17,854 nucleotides of DNA. It comes from DASPUI01 sp035622995. Lineage in GTDB: Bacteria > Verrucomicrobiota > Verrucomicrobiia > Chthoniobacterales > UBA10450. A program made the translations under genes and the position numbers. Each line of letters begins with the position of its first letter. The first letter of the stretch is position 1. This document shows, piece after piece, positions 6,292 through 13,781 of this stretch. The notes under the pieces were generated by a model. It searched no databases, was not told the origin of the DNA, and saw nothing but the letters and a program-made list of their open reading frames with translations. The stretch spans positions 1 to 17,854 of the forward strand of contig DASPUI010000038.1 in NCBI GenBank assembly GCA_035622995.1, read 5' to 3'.

Positions 6292-8571
6292 ATGCGATTT
6301 CGATTTTCGTTTCGGATGTTTGGTTTTGTCGCGGCGGCGGTGTTAGGGACATGCCCGCTTATCGCACGCGCGGATTGTTCGTTAACCAGCACCGGCAACG
6401 TGCCGTTGGACGATCTCGGCCAGGGAACTTACGGAGGATTTGCTGGCGGCCTTTACCCCAACGGCGCGAATACCCGGCCCGCTCAACATAATTCTTCCGG
6501 GCTCACGATCGCCAGCGAGGTTCGTCCATTGAACGCCTCAGGCAGTCCGGACCCCAACGGCAAGATCGTCATGATCTCAGTCGGAATGTCGAATGCGACG
6601 GAGGAATTCGCGAGTGACGGGAGCTTTTCTTTTAAACCGCAGGCTGATTCGGATCTGACCAAGAATCCGCATCTCGTAATCGTCGATGGTGCGCAGAGTG
6701 GGATGGACGCGACCCAATGGCTGAATATACACGCGGCGACCTGGCAGACTCTGAATGGCCGTCTAACGGCATCGGGCGTGACTCCGGCGCAGGTACAAGT
6801 CGTCTGGCTCAAACAAGCGCTCATCGACCCGGTAAACTACGGGGCTTTTCCGGCGCATGCGCAGGTACTCCAACAGGATCTGGAGACGATCATTCGCAAT
6901 ATGAAGGTCCTTTACCCAAACATTCTTATGGCGTTTCTTTCGAGCCGGACACGCGCCTACACGACTGACCTGGCGGCAGAAAATCCCGAGCCATTCGCCT
7001 ACGAATCGGGTTTCGCTGTGCAATGGACGATCGCCGATCAGATCAACGGAACTGGCAACTTGAATTTTGATCCGACCAAAGGCCCGGTCGTGGCGCCGTA
7101 TCTGGCCTGGGGACCGTACATCTGGGCGGACGGCACGAATCCGCGCTCAGATGGCTTCGTCTGGCTCTGCTCTGATTTGCAATCCGATTTCATTCATCCG
7201 ACCGCTACCGGTGGCGTGCCGAAAGTAGCCGATCAGCTTTTGGCATATTTCAAGACTGATCCAATTGCCACACCTTGGTTCTTGAACCATTCATTTACGG
7301 GCCGGGCGCCACACATAACAACGGCCACCGCCACGCCCGCAAGCGGCACGCCAGGTGTGAGGGTCCAGTTTACCGCCAGAGCAAATGATCCCGACGGCAC
7401 GGCCGTGTCGTACGTCTGGACGTTTGACGATGGCACTTTTTCAGACTCGCAGAATCCGGTGAAATCGTTTGACGTGCCCGGAACTTACAATCCGCACCTC
7501 ACGGTCTGCGACCAAGATGGCGATTTCGTCACTACGACGGTTCCTGTCTCGGTGTCGACTTTAGGTTCATGTACATCCAACGGTAATTGGAATGCTACTG
7601 GAACTTCTAGCACGATCACCGCTACGGCACAGAAGATTACTGTTTCCGCAGGTAATCCGGGAGTATTAAGGTTATCTACCTCAGTTAGTGGCCCAGGTGG
7701 CGTGGCTCAGAAGTATTCTATTAACGGAGGCTCGTTTACTTCATTTTCTAACGGAGCCACGATTACGGTAAGCAACAGTCAAACACTGAATTTTGAAATC
7801 ACTGGCTCAAATCCGGGCGGCACAATTGTGGGAACGATTTACGATAATACCACAAACGCAGCAGTTGCCACGGTAAACATTACCAACACAAACACGACCG
7901 TAGCGTCATGCACGTCCAGCGGCAACTGGAACGCTACAGGAGGTTCAAGCACGATCGCAGCTACGCCACAGACGATAACGGTTCCAGCGGGCAATCCAGG
8001 AGCGTTAAGATTATCCACCTCGGTCAGCGGTCCGGGTGGCGCAACTCAGAGGTATTCTATTAACGGCGGGACGTTTATTACCTTTTCTAATGGAGCCACG
8101 ATTACAGTAAGTAACGGTCAAACACTGAATTTTGAAATTACTGGATCGAGTCCGGGCAACGCGGTCGCGGGAACTATTTATGATTATACCACCAATGCCG
8201 CAGTTGGCACGGTAGGCATTGCTAATAACGGGAGCGGCGGCTCATGCACCTCTAGCGGTAACTGGGACGCTACGGGAACTTCCAACACGATCACGACTGC
8301 AGCACAAACGATTACCGTTCCAGCAGGCAATCCGGGGACCCTAAGGTTATCGACCTCGGTGAGTGGGCCACATGGTGCGGCTCAGAAATATTCCATTAAC
8401 GGCGGCGCATTTACTACATTTTCTGACGGAGCCACGATCACGCTAAGCAATGGTCAGACCCTAAGTTTTCAAATCACTGGATCGAATCCCGGCGGCGCCG
8501 TCTCGGGATCTGTTTTCGATAATACTACCAATGCAACAATTGGTACGGTGAGTATCTTCAATTCTAACTAA
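6292..8571 (+). CDS. Secreted SGNH-like protein with PKD domain and three C-terminal repeats
   Basis: A 759-residue exported protein. Residues 1-27 are a Sec signal peptide (RFRFSFR, hydrophobic core, cleavage after ARA). Residues about 85-330 look like an SGNH/GDSL-type domain: strand plus candidate nucleophile S100 in ISVGMSNA, IVDGAQSGMDA as a possible block II, and D299-x-x-H302 in SDFIHPTATGG as block V. The block III GxND motif is not obvious, so catalytic activity is uncertain. Residues about 344-423 form a PKD domain (VSYVWTFDDG, GTYNPHLTV). Three repeats begin at C427, C540 and C652, each opening with a C-T-S-x-G-N-W motif and about 108-113 residues long. These are likely surface or carbohydrate-contact modules. 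The protein probably acts outside the cell on a polymer. It ends 85 bases from the convergent regulator gene. Confidence 0.82.
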   Translation: MRFRFSFRMFGFVAAAVLGTCPLIARADCSLTSTGNVPLDDLGQGTYGGFAGGLYPNGANTRPAQHNSSGLTIASEVRPLNASGSPDPNGKIVMISVGMSNATEEFASDGSFSFKPQADSDLTKNPHLVIVDGAQSGMDATQWLNIHAATWQTLNGRLTASGVTPAQVQVVWLKQALIDPVNYGAFPAHAQVLQQDLETIIRNMKVLYPNILMAFLSSRTRAYTTDLAAENPEPFAYESGFAVQWTIADQINGTGNLNFDPTKGPVVAPYLAWGPYIWADGTNPRSDGFVWLCSDLQSDFIHPTATGGVPKVADQLLAYFKTDPIATPWFLNHSFTGRAPHITTATATPASGTPGVRVQFTARANDPDGTAVSYVWTFDDGTFSDSQNPVKSFDVPGTYNPHLTVCDQDGDFVTTTVPVSVSTLGSCTSNGNWNATGTSSTITATAQKITVSAGNPGVLRLSTSVSGPGGVAQKYSINGGSFTSFSNGATITVSNSQTLNFEITGSNPGGTIVGTIYDNTTNAAVATVNITNTNTTVASCTSSGNWNATGGSSTIAATPQTITVPAGNPGALRLSTSVSGPGGATQRYSINGGTFITFSNGATITVSNGQTLNFEITGSSPGNAVAGTIYDYTTNAAVGTVGIANNGSGGSCTSSGNWDATGTSNTITTAAQTITVPAGNPGTLRLSTSVSGPHGAAQKYSINGGAFTTFSDGATITLSNGQTLSFQITGSNPGGAVSGSVFDNTTNATIGTVSIFNSN
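7570..8568 (+). repeat. Three tandem in-frame repeats of about 330-340 bases
   Basis: Units start at 7570, 7909 and 8245 and each encodes the pattern C-T-S-x-G-N-W-x-A-T-G, then AGNPG, RLSTSVSGP, YSINGG, FSxGATIT, TLxFxITGS, and a Thr/Asn-rich end. Many differences between units fall at third codon positions. That points to duplication followed by divergence under protein-level constraint. The stretch seems more AT-rich than the N-terminal part of the same gene. Confidence 0.85.
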
Positions 8572-8624
8572 CGGGAAACCGGCGAAGGAACAAACGCGAT
8601 TTTCGTAACGGTCTTGTGCCTGGC

Positions 8625-8637
8625 CCGGCGGTGCCGG
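8625..8637. terminator. Possible weak hairpin between convergent genes
   Basis: CCGGC-GGT-GCCGG forms a 5-bp GC stem in the 85-base gap between the PKD protein gene (+) and the regulator gene (-). There is no T-run on either side. The position suggests a shared transcript end; the structure alone is weak. Confidence 0.25.
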
Positions 8638-8656
8638 TGCGGCCGGTTCGCGATGA

Positions 8657-9208
8657 TTAGGCCGCGAGTTTTGCCGCTTCCTTGTGACCGAGAATGCGAA
8701 TGATGTCCTTGAGCTGTTCGGCTTTGAGCGGTTTCTTCAAGACGGTGATTGGCCCCTTCGCCAAAATCCGGTCGAGCATGTCGCTGTCCGGATAGCCGGT
8801 AATAACGACGATCGGGCAATCTGGTTGCTCCTCTTTCATCGCATCGTAAACGTCGTCGGCCGGACCGTCCGGCAATTTCAGATCGAGAAAAACTAAATCG
8901 AACTTCTGTTTTTCGATACTGGCCAGCGCTTCCTTGACGGTGCCGACCACAACTCGGCTGAAGCCGATTTTGCGGAGGAACAATTTGAAAAGATTCTGCA
9001 AACTCTCGTCATCGTCCACCACCAAAACCGTCGGCTGACCGGATTTTTCTTCTTTAAGAATGTCCCGGTCGAGGGAGGACTTCTTGATCCGCCAACGGCC
9101 GCCGATTTGGATGGCAGGCAGTTGCCCCCGTTGGACGAGGTAATAAACCGTCGGCAGCGGGATACGAAGATATTTGGCCGTTTCTTTGACGGTCAGGAGG
9201 TTATGCAT
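8657..9208 (-). CDS. HTH-receiver fusion regulator (excisionase-type HTH plus REC)
   Basis: A 183-residue protein with two domains. Residues 3-50 form an excisionase/MerR-like helix-turn-helix (LLTVKETAKYLRIPLPTVYYLVQ, then IGGRWRIKKSSLD), as in HTH_17 proteins. Residues 60-175 are a response-regulator receiver domain with the acidic pocket D65/D66, phospho-acceptor D109 in FLDLKLPDG, T137 and K159 before the conserved proline. All key residues are present, so it should accept phosphate. The DNA-binding domain is at the N-terminus, the reverse of the usual order. No histidine kinase gene is in the window, so the partner is unknown. ATG 9208 begins the HTH directly; no SD is seen upstream. It is divergent from the methyltransferase operon, so autoregulation or control of that operon is possible. 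Confidence 0.9.
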   Translation of the reverse strand: MHNLLTVKETAKYLRIPLPTVYYLVQRGQLPAIQIGGRWRIKKSSLDRDILKEEKSGQPTVLVVDDDESLQNLFKLFLRKIGFSRVVVGTVKEALASIEKQKFDLVFLDLKLPDGPADDVYDAMKEEQPDCPIVVITGYPDSDMLDRILAKGPITVLKKPLKAEQLKDIIRILGHKEAAKLAA

Positions 9209-9263
9209 GGGAGAAAATCATCAACTCACAAGAAAATGGGCAAGACATTTCGCTTGGCGTAGC

Positions 9264-9289
9264 ATTATAAATTTCATAATTGATGTCAA
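9264..9289 (-). promoter_or_regulatory. Consensus-like sigma-70 promoter for the regulator gene
   Basis: On the minus strand TTGACA (9289-9284) and TATAAT (9269-9264) both match the consensus exactly, and the -10 lies about 55 bases ahead of the start codon. The spacer is only 14 bases, shorter than the usual 16-18. Activity may need an activator, or one hexamer may be fortuitous. Confidence 0.45.
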
Positions 9290-9310
9290 GCCCTTGTTTT
9301 GGCTGTTCGA

Positions 9311-9329
9311 CCCTTTGCCGCGCAAAGGG
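9311..9329. repeat. Perfect 8-bp inverted repeat in the divergent intergenic region
   Basis: CCCTTTGC (9311-9318) and GCAAAGGG (9322-9329) pair perfectly around a CGC loop. It sits between the regulator's promoter and the methyltransferase start at 9399. No T-run follows on either strand, so it is a candidate operator or regulatory hairpin rather than a terminator. Confidence 0.5.
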
Positions 9330-9398
9330 CTGGCCTGCCCGCGCCAGCGACTCCCGACTGGACAAGAAGTAGCCACCGGTCGAGGATAAGCGCTTCCG

Positions 9399-10010
9399 AT
9401 GAGTGTGCTTTTTTTCAAGCGGTTCCTGCAGCGGCCGCTCCAAATCGCGTCTATCGTTCCGAGTTCGAAAGCGTTGGTTGAGCGCGTGGCAGACAAAATC
9501 GATTTCGAGAACGCCCGAGTTATCGCCGAGTACGGCCCGGGCGTCGGAGTTCATTCCCATGAGATCGCCCGTCGGATGCATCCGGACGCGCAACTGCTGC
9601 TCTTCGAACTAGACCCGGCGTTTTCGCGCGACCTTGAGCGGCAATTTGTTGATGACTCGCGTGTCCACATAATCAATGACAACGCGGCGCGATTGCCAAA
9701 TGAGTTGCGTCTCCGCGGAATTCCATCGTGCGATTTTATCGTGTCCGGAATTCCTTTTAGCATTCTCAACATCGACAAAAAACGTGAACTGCTCCGTCAG
9801 ACTCATGACGCATTGGCCCCAGGCGGTCGATTCATCATTTATCAGGTCACGAATGAACTCAAGCAGCACGCCAAGCTTTTTGGCCGGGCCAGGTCCGAAT
9901 ACGTGCTGCAAAACATTCCGCCGATGTTTGTCACCGTTTTTGAAAAGGCGAATCCGTTGAACGGCTATGCGCATCCGGCGATAAGCGTCTCTTCAAGCCG
10001 ACGCACATGA
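9399..10010 (+). CDS. Phospholipid N-methyltransferase-like SAM-dependent methyltransferase
   Basis: A 203-residue class I methyltransferase. The N-terminal FFKRFLQRPLQIASIVPSSKALV segment is the feature that points to the bacterial PmtA-type phosphatidylethanolamine N-methyltransferases. Motif I is EYGPGVGV (about 44-51), the acidic SAM-ribose contact follows in LLLFELDP, and IVSGIPFSIL occupies the motif IV position. It has no membrane helix but may bind membranes peripherally. It is the first gene of a compact operon; its stop overlaps the fumarase start in ATGA (10007-10010). A possible RBS, GAGGA (9382-9386), lies 12 bases from ATG 9399, farther than ideal. rRNA adenine dimethylases share the fold, but the N-terminal motif argues for a lipid substrate. 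Confidence 0.78.
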   Translation: MSVLFFKRFLQRPLQIASIVPSSKALVERVADKIDFENARVIAEYGPGVGVHSHEIARRMHPDAQLLLFELDPAFSRDLERQFVDDSRVHIINDNAARLPNELRLRGIPSCDFIVSGIPFSILNIDKKRELLRQTHDALAPGGRFIIYQVTNELKQHAKLFGRARSEYVLQNIPPMFVTVFEKANPLNGYAHPAISVSSSRRT

Positions 10011-11425
10011 TCGGCGGCGGCAGGCGGATGGAGAAGGATTCGATGGGCGAGATGTCGCTACCGGAGTCCGCGCTTTATGGCGCGTCGACCCAGCGTGCGG
10101 TTCTCAATTTTCCAATCAGCGGTTATCGCTTCTCGCGTCCATTCATTCGCGCGCTCGGTCTGATCAAATGGGCGGCCGCGTGCTCCAATCATGACCTCGG
10201 TTTGCTCGATGCCGAACGGAGCGCCTTGATTGTGCAAGCAGCCGAAGAAGTGATCGACGGAAAGCTGGATGAGCATTTTCCGCTCGATATTTTTCAAACC
10301 GGTTCCGGGACCAGCACGAATACCAACGCAAACGAAGTGATCGCGAATCGTTGCGCGCAGCTTGCCGGCAAAGCGATCGGTTCGCGCGAGTTGGTGCATC
10401 CGAACGACCACGTCAACATGGGGCAATCGAGTAACGATGTAATTCCGTCGGCCATTCACATCAGTTCGGCGGAGCAATTGAGGAATTGTCTGGTGCCGGC
10501 TTTGGGAAGACTGGAACGAGCGCTGAGTTCAAAAGCCAAGGAATTTTGGGAGATCATCAAGATTGGCCGGACTCATTTGATGGACGCAACTCCGATCCGA
10601 CTCGGCCAGGAATTTTCCGGATATGCGCAACAAATTACCTATGCAAAGGAGCGCGCGGAAAAAGCGATCGAGGTCTTGCGGGAACTGGCCCTCGGGGGCA
10701 CGGCCGTCGGGACCGGCCTGAATCGGCATATCGCTCTGCCGGGCAAAATGATGCGCCATCTAAAGGTGCGAACCGGGATCGATTTTTACGAAGCGAAAAA
10801 TCATTTCGAAGCGCAAGGCGGGAAAGACGCAGTGGTGGACGCAAGCGGTCACCTCAAGACAATCGCGGTGAGTCTGTTCAAAATCGCTAACGATCTTCGT
10901 TTGTTAGGCAGCGGCCCACGCTGTGGGATCGGCGAGATTCGGCTACCGGCGACGCAGCCTGGCAGCTCGATCATGCCCGGCAAAGTCAATCCGGTCATGT
11001 GCGAGGCCGCAATGATGGTTTGCGCGCAGGTTTTTGGCAACGACGTGACCATCACCTGGTCGGGCGCGAACGGCAATTTCGAGCTCAATGTCATGATGCC
11101 GGTGATGGCGCACGCTCTTCTCGAATCGATCCGTCTGCTCGCCAATGCGGTCGACGTGTTTTGCGAAAAGTGCGTTACGGGGATCGTGGCGAACAAAGCG
11201 CGCTGCGAAGAATTGGTCGAGCTTTCGATGGCAATGGTGACCAGCTTGGCGCCGAAAATCGGATACGATCGAGCGGCGGAGATTGCAAAAGAGAGCGTGA
11301 AAACGGGCAAGACCGTGCGCGAACTCTGTCGCGAGCAAAAAGTCTTGCCGGAGAGCGAACTCGAAACCGCCCTCAACGCGGTCTCCATGACCGAGCCCGG
11401 CGGTACCGGCTCAGGTGGCGGATGA
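10007..11425 (+). CDS. fumC: Class II fumarate hydratase
   Basis: A 472-residue fumarase C family enzyme for reversible hydration of fumarate to malate in the TCA cycle. Motifs in order: RRMEKDSMGEMSLPESALYG at the N-terminus, TGSGTSTNTNANEVIANR, HPNDHVNMGQSSNDVIPSA, GRTHLMDATP with catalytic-type H190, and GSSIMPGKVNP with the loop serines S320/S321. The NMGQSSND and THLMDATP forms favour fumarase over aspartase, which usually reads NKGQSTND. The start at 10007 overlaps the preceding stop by ATGA and keeps the conserved Arg before EKDSMGE; the inner ATG at 10028 would lose it. The C-terminus after MTEPG carries a short Gly-rich tail. The stop overlaps the next ATG (11422-11425). Residues for activity appear intact. 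Confidence 0.93.
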   Translation: MIGGGRRMEKDSMGEMSLPESALYGASTQRAVLNFPISGYRFSRPFIRALGLIKWAAACSNHDLGLLDAERSALIVQAAEEVIDGKLDEHFPLDIFQTGSGTSTNTNANEVIANRCAQLAGKAIGSRELVHPNDHVNMGQSSNDVIPSAIHISSAEQLRNCLVPALGRLERALSSKAKEFWEIIKIGRTHLMDATPIRLGQEFSGYAQQITYAKERAEKAIEVLRELALGGTAVGTGLNRHIALPGKMMRHLKVRTGIDFYEAKNHFEAQGGKDAVVDASGHLKTIAVSLFKIANDLRLLGSGPRCGIGEIRLPATQPGSSIMPGKVNPVMCEAAMMVCAQVFGNDVTITWSGANGNFELNVMMPVMAHALLESIRLLANAVDVFCEKCVTGIVANKARCEELVELSMAMVTSLAPKIGYDRAAEIAKESVKTGKTVRELCREQKVLPESELETALNAVSMTEPGGTGSGGG

Positions 11426-11940
11426 ACTTGCCAAACCGCGGCCTCCAGCGTGTGCTCTTCCTGGGCTTGACCGTTTGCCTAACGAGTCCAGCTTTTGCCG
11501 CCGGAAATCAGGTTGATATCTCTCAAATTATTACCAAAGCCGACGCGGAGTCGATTCTGGGCGAAAAAGTCAAGGACCCAAGTCCTCGCAGCGGCGAAGG
11601 GAAAGACGGCTACTATTCGAAGTGCAATTACTACACCGTGAATCACGGCAAATCGCTCGTGCTTCGAATGCAATTTCCGCGGCCGGACGCGATCGATCCA
11701 CAAAAGGAATTGGAATTAGTTGCCGCCAGCAGCGGGCCGATGAAGCCGCTCGACGGCATCGGTGACAAGGCGGAAATGTTCAGCAATGGCGGCGAGAATG
11801 CCGGAACGGCGCGCGTGCTAATGCTATATATTGCAAAAGGAGACGCGTTCATCACGATTGGGCTTGGCGGTTTTGAAGATGAATCGATGGCATTGGACAG
11901 GGCGAAAACGATTGCCCAAAGGCTGCTCGAGCATCTTTAG
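11422..11940 (+). CDS. Exported protein of unknown function
   Basis: A 172-residue protein with a clear signal peptide (residues 1-26, basic start, hydrophobic VLFLGLTVCL, cleavage after AFA). The mature part has DISQIITKADAESILGEKV near its start, then SKCNYYT, GIGDKAEM and a C-terminal helix (DRAKTIAQRLLEHL). This pattern recalls small periplasmic or lipoprotein domains that begin with an 'ITKADAESILG' helix, such as the DUF3558-like group, but I cannot assign a function. It has no lipobox, so it should be soluble in the periplasm. ATG 11422 overlaps the fumarase stop by four bases, which fixes the start and implies coupled translation. It is followed 14 bases later by the VOC protein. Confidence 0.75.
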   Translation: MNLPNRGLQRVLFLGLTVCLTSPAFAAGNQVDISQIITKADAESILGEKVKDPSPRSGEGKDGYYSKCNYYTVNHGKSLVLRMQFPRPDAIDPQKELELVAASSGPMKPLDGIGDKAEMFSNGGENAGTARVLMLYIAKGDAFITIGLGGFEDESMALDRAKTIAQRLLEHL

Positions 11941-11954
11941 ACTGCGACAAAGGT

Positions 11955-12332
11955 ATGGTTGCAAAACTCGACGGCCCGCAATTTTCCGGCGGCGCCAATA
12001 TCGCGATCAAGTGTCCTGCGCACACCTACGAGCAAACAATTGCGTTTTATCGAGACACGCTCGCCCTGCCATTGATCGAAGAGGAAGCAGACGGTTGTAT
12101 TTTTCAATTTGGGCCGAATCGACTCTGGATCGACAAAGTTCCAAACCTGAGTCATCCGGATATCTGGCTGGAATTGGAGACCAACGACACGGAAGCGGCC
12201 GCTTCTTTTCTGAAAGTGCAGGGCGTTCCGAATCGTAATGAAGTCGAGCAATTACGCGAAGATTTCGACGGTTTTTTTATTTCCGATCCGGCTGGTGTCA
12301 TTCATCTCGTGATCGGCCACGAAGAAGCGTAA
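11955..12332 (+). CDS. VOC-fold (glyoxalase/dioxygenase superfamily) protein
   Basis: A 125-residue single-module vicinal-oxygen-chelate protein. The two beta-alpha-beta-beta-beta halves are visible: AIKCPAHTYEQTIAFYRDTLALPLIEE with FQFGPNRLWID, and DIWLELETNDTEAAASFLKVQGV with FFISDPAGVIHLVIGH. The FYRDTLALPL and DPAGVIHLV segments are typical. Possible metal ligands are in the WLELET strand and the final H of IHLV; the usual first-strand histidine is replaced (IAIK). Metal-dependent catalysis is therefore uncertain. It is the last gene of the operon and runs into a convergent hairpin. The substrate is unknown. Confidence 0.8.
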   Translation: MVAKLDGPQFSGGANIAIKCPAHTYEQTIAFYRDTLALPLIEEEADGCIFQFGPNRLWIDKVPNLSHPDIWLELETNDTEAAASFLKVQGVPNRNEVEQLREDFDGFFISDPAGVIHLVIGHEEA

Positions 12333-12338
12333 TCGCGC

Positions 12339-12358
12339 AACGGGGCACGATCCCCGTT
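12339..12358. terminator. Hairpin between convergent VOC and GNAT genes
   Basis: AACGGGG (12339-12345) pairs with CCCCGTT (12352-12358) around a 6-base loop. A short T-run ends it on the plus side (GTTTC) and A residues on the other. It starts 6 bases after the VOC stop and lies between two converging operons, fitting a bidirectional terminator. Confidence 0.6.
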
Positions 12359-12405
12359 TCATCGGTCACCATTTTGGGAACCCGACGGAGCGTGTCCTTC
12401 AATGT

Positions 12406-12918
12406 TCAGACGTGGCGTCCCAAAATGGCCAGGTCCCGCTTGATGCCGTCGAGGCGCGCGACGCGTGGAAGAAATCCCCAGCGTTCGAACCCAAGCCGCT
12501 CGAACAATTTCAAGCTCGATTCGTTATGGGCGAAAATTAACCCGACCATGGCCGTGATTCCCAACGACTGCCCGCGCGCGATTACCATATCCAGGAGTGC
12601 TCGCGCCACTCCCCGGCGGCGGAATTTTTCGTCGACGTACACGCTCAGCTCAACCGTGCCATCATAAGCGCAACGGGGGATGAACGGTTTGACAGTCAGC
12701 CAACCGGCAACCTCGTTTTCAAGGTCGGCAACCCAAAATGGATGATGGTCCGGCGAATGTTCGCGGATCCAGTCGCGCCGTTCTGCCAGGGTAACTGGTT
12801 TCAGTTGAGCGGTCGAAATTCGCGTTGCCACCGCTGCGTTGTAGATCGCGATGATTGCTGGGAGATCGGCGTCGGTCGCATCGCGAATTTTTATTTTGGC
12901 ATCCACCATCGCTGTCAT
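12406..12918 (-). CDS. GNAT-family N-acetyltransferase, phosphinothricin-acetyltransferase-like
   Basis: A 170-residue GNAT protein that would move an acetyl group from acetyl-CoA to an amine. The N-terminal IRDATDADLPAIIAIYNAAV is the typical opening of the PAT/YwnH-type subfamily. The acetyl-CoA binding motif is R100-R-R-G103-V-A105, and the C-terminal NESSLKLFERLGFERWGFLP is the family signature. The start at 12918 overlaps the stop of the upstream hydrolase gene in ATGA, so the protein does not include the longer open frame that continues upstream. An in-frame ATG at 12909 is a second option. Related proteins act on phosphinothricin, methionine sulfoximine or amino acids; the actual substrate is not known. 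Confidence 0.87.
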   Translation of the reverse strand: MTAMVDAKIKIRDATDADLPAIIAIYNAAVATRISTAQLKPVTLAERRDWIREHSPDHHPFWVADLENEVAGWLTVKPFIPRCAYDGTVELSVYVDEKFRRRGVARALLDMVIARGQSLGITAMVGLIFAHNESSLKLFERLGFERWGFLPRVARLDGIKRDLAILGRHV

Positions 12919-13760
12919 GCGGCCGGAAAAAATGAATTCTCGAATGTCGGCTGAAAATGGCCGGGCGCGGTCTCGCCGATTCGAAAACTGGGACTGATTT
13001 CGAACTGGGTCGCGCAATGCACTTCCATTCCGGTCTTGCCCGCCCGATTGAGCGCCTCGTGCACGGCTTGGAGCGCCAACTCCTGTGTGTTGCAATCGCG
13101 GCTGAGGTGACCGAGAACAACGCGCTCGATTTTTGCCGGCAACAATTCTGCGATTACCTCTGCTGCCGCCCTGTTTGAAAGATGTCCGTGGCGCGACTGG
13201 ATTCGCTGTTTTACCGGCCACGGTCGGTGCGGATCGTTTTGCAAGAGTTTCTCGTCGTGGTTGGTCTCAATCACCAGCGTGTGCACCTGGCGCAATCGTT
13301 CGACGATCATTTTGGTAGCGTAACCGTGATCGGTAATGAACCCGAGACTGCTCGCGCCGGCATAAAATGCGAACCCAACCGGATCGACCGCGTCGTGCGG
13401 AACGGGAAATGTCTGCACCACGATATCGCAAATCGAAAATTCGGCGCCGGTCCGAAAAATTCGCCAGTTCCGGTGGCGATCGAGGGCGCTGTCGCAGCGC
13501 ACGCTCTCGGCCGTCAACCCGTTGGCATAAATCGGCAGGTCAAACTTGCGGCAGAACACTTCCAGTCCGCAAACGTGATCCCCATGTTCGTGCGTGAGCA
13601 AAATACCGTCCAGCTGTTGGGGCAGCACGCCGCATTGCTCGAGTCGCAGCGCTATCTGACGGGCGCTTAGGCCGCCGTCGACCAGAATTTTGCAATGATT
13701 GGTTGCAACGAGGGCGCTGTTTCCCGAGCTGCCGCTTCCGAGCATGGTCAAACTGAACAC
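12915..13760 (-). CDS. Metallo-beta-lactamase-fold hydrolase, YycJ/WalJ type
   Basis: A 281-residue MBL-fold protein. N-terminal LGSGSSGNSALV (7-18) is the signature of the YycJ family. The metal-binding motif H57-E-H59-G-D61-H62 is intact, and further ligands are likely in VPHDAVDP, ITDHG and VLGHLSRDC. YycJ relatives are thought to be nucleases linked to DNA processing or envelope control. The start is GTG at 13760: it gives MFSLTMLGSGSSGNS, matching the family N-terminus, whereas the ATG at 13745 would trim the first strand. It lies 21 bases after the upstream unknown gene and overlaps the acetyltransferase gene by four bases. Confidence 0.9.
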   Translation of the reverse strand: MFSLTMLGSGSSGNSALVATNHCKILVDGGLSARQIALRLEQCGVLPQQLDGILLTHEHGDHVCGLEVFCRKFDLPIYANGLTAESVRCDSALDRHRNWRIFRTGAEFSICDIVVQTFPVPHDAVDPVGFAFYAGASSLGFITDHGYATKMIVERLRQVHTLVIETNHDEKLLQNDPHRPWPVKQRIQSRHGHLSNRAAAEVIAELLPAKIERVVLGHLSRDCNTQELALQAVHEALNRAGKTGMEVHCATQFEISPSFRIGETAPGHFQPTFENSFFPAA

Positions 13761-13781
13761 GCCGTATTTAGAAACCGCGTT

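Noticed and set aside
10999..11421. Long plus-strand frame leading into the exported protein
   Set aside because: It lies inside the fumarase gene in another frame and is Arg-rich shadow sequence. The signal peptide at 11422 sets the real start.
12919..13221. N-terminal extension of the acetyltransferase frame
   Set aside because: The frame stays open but overlaps the YycJ gene in antiphase and its residues look like a shadow. The ATGA overlap at 12915-12918 gives a natural start with the GNAT motif at the N-terminus.
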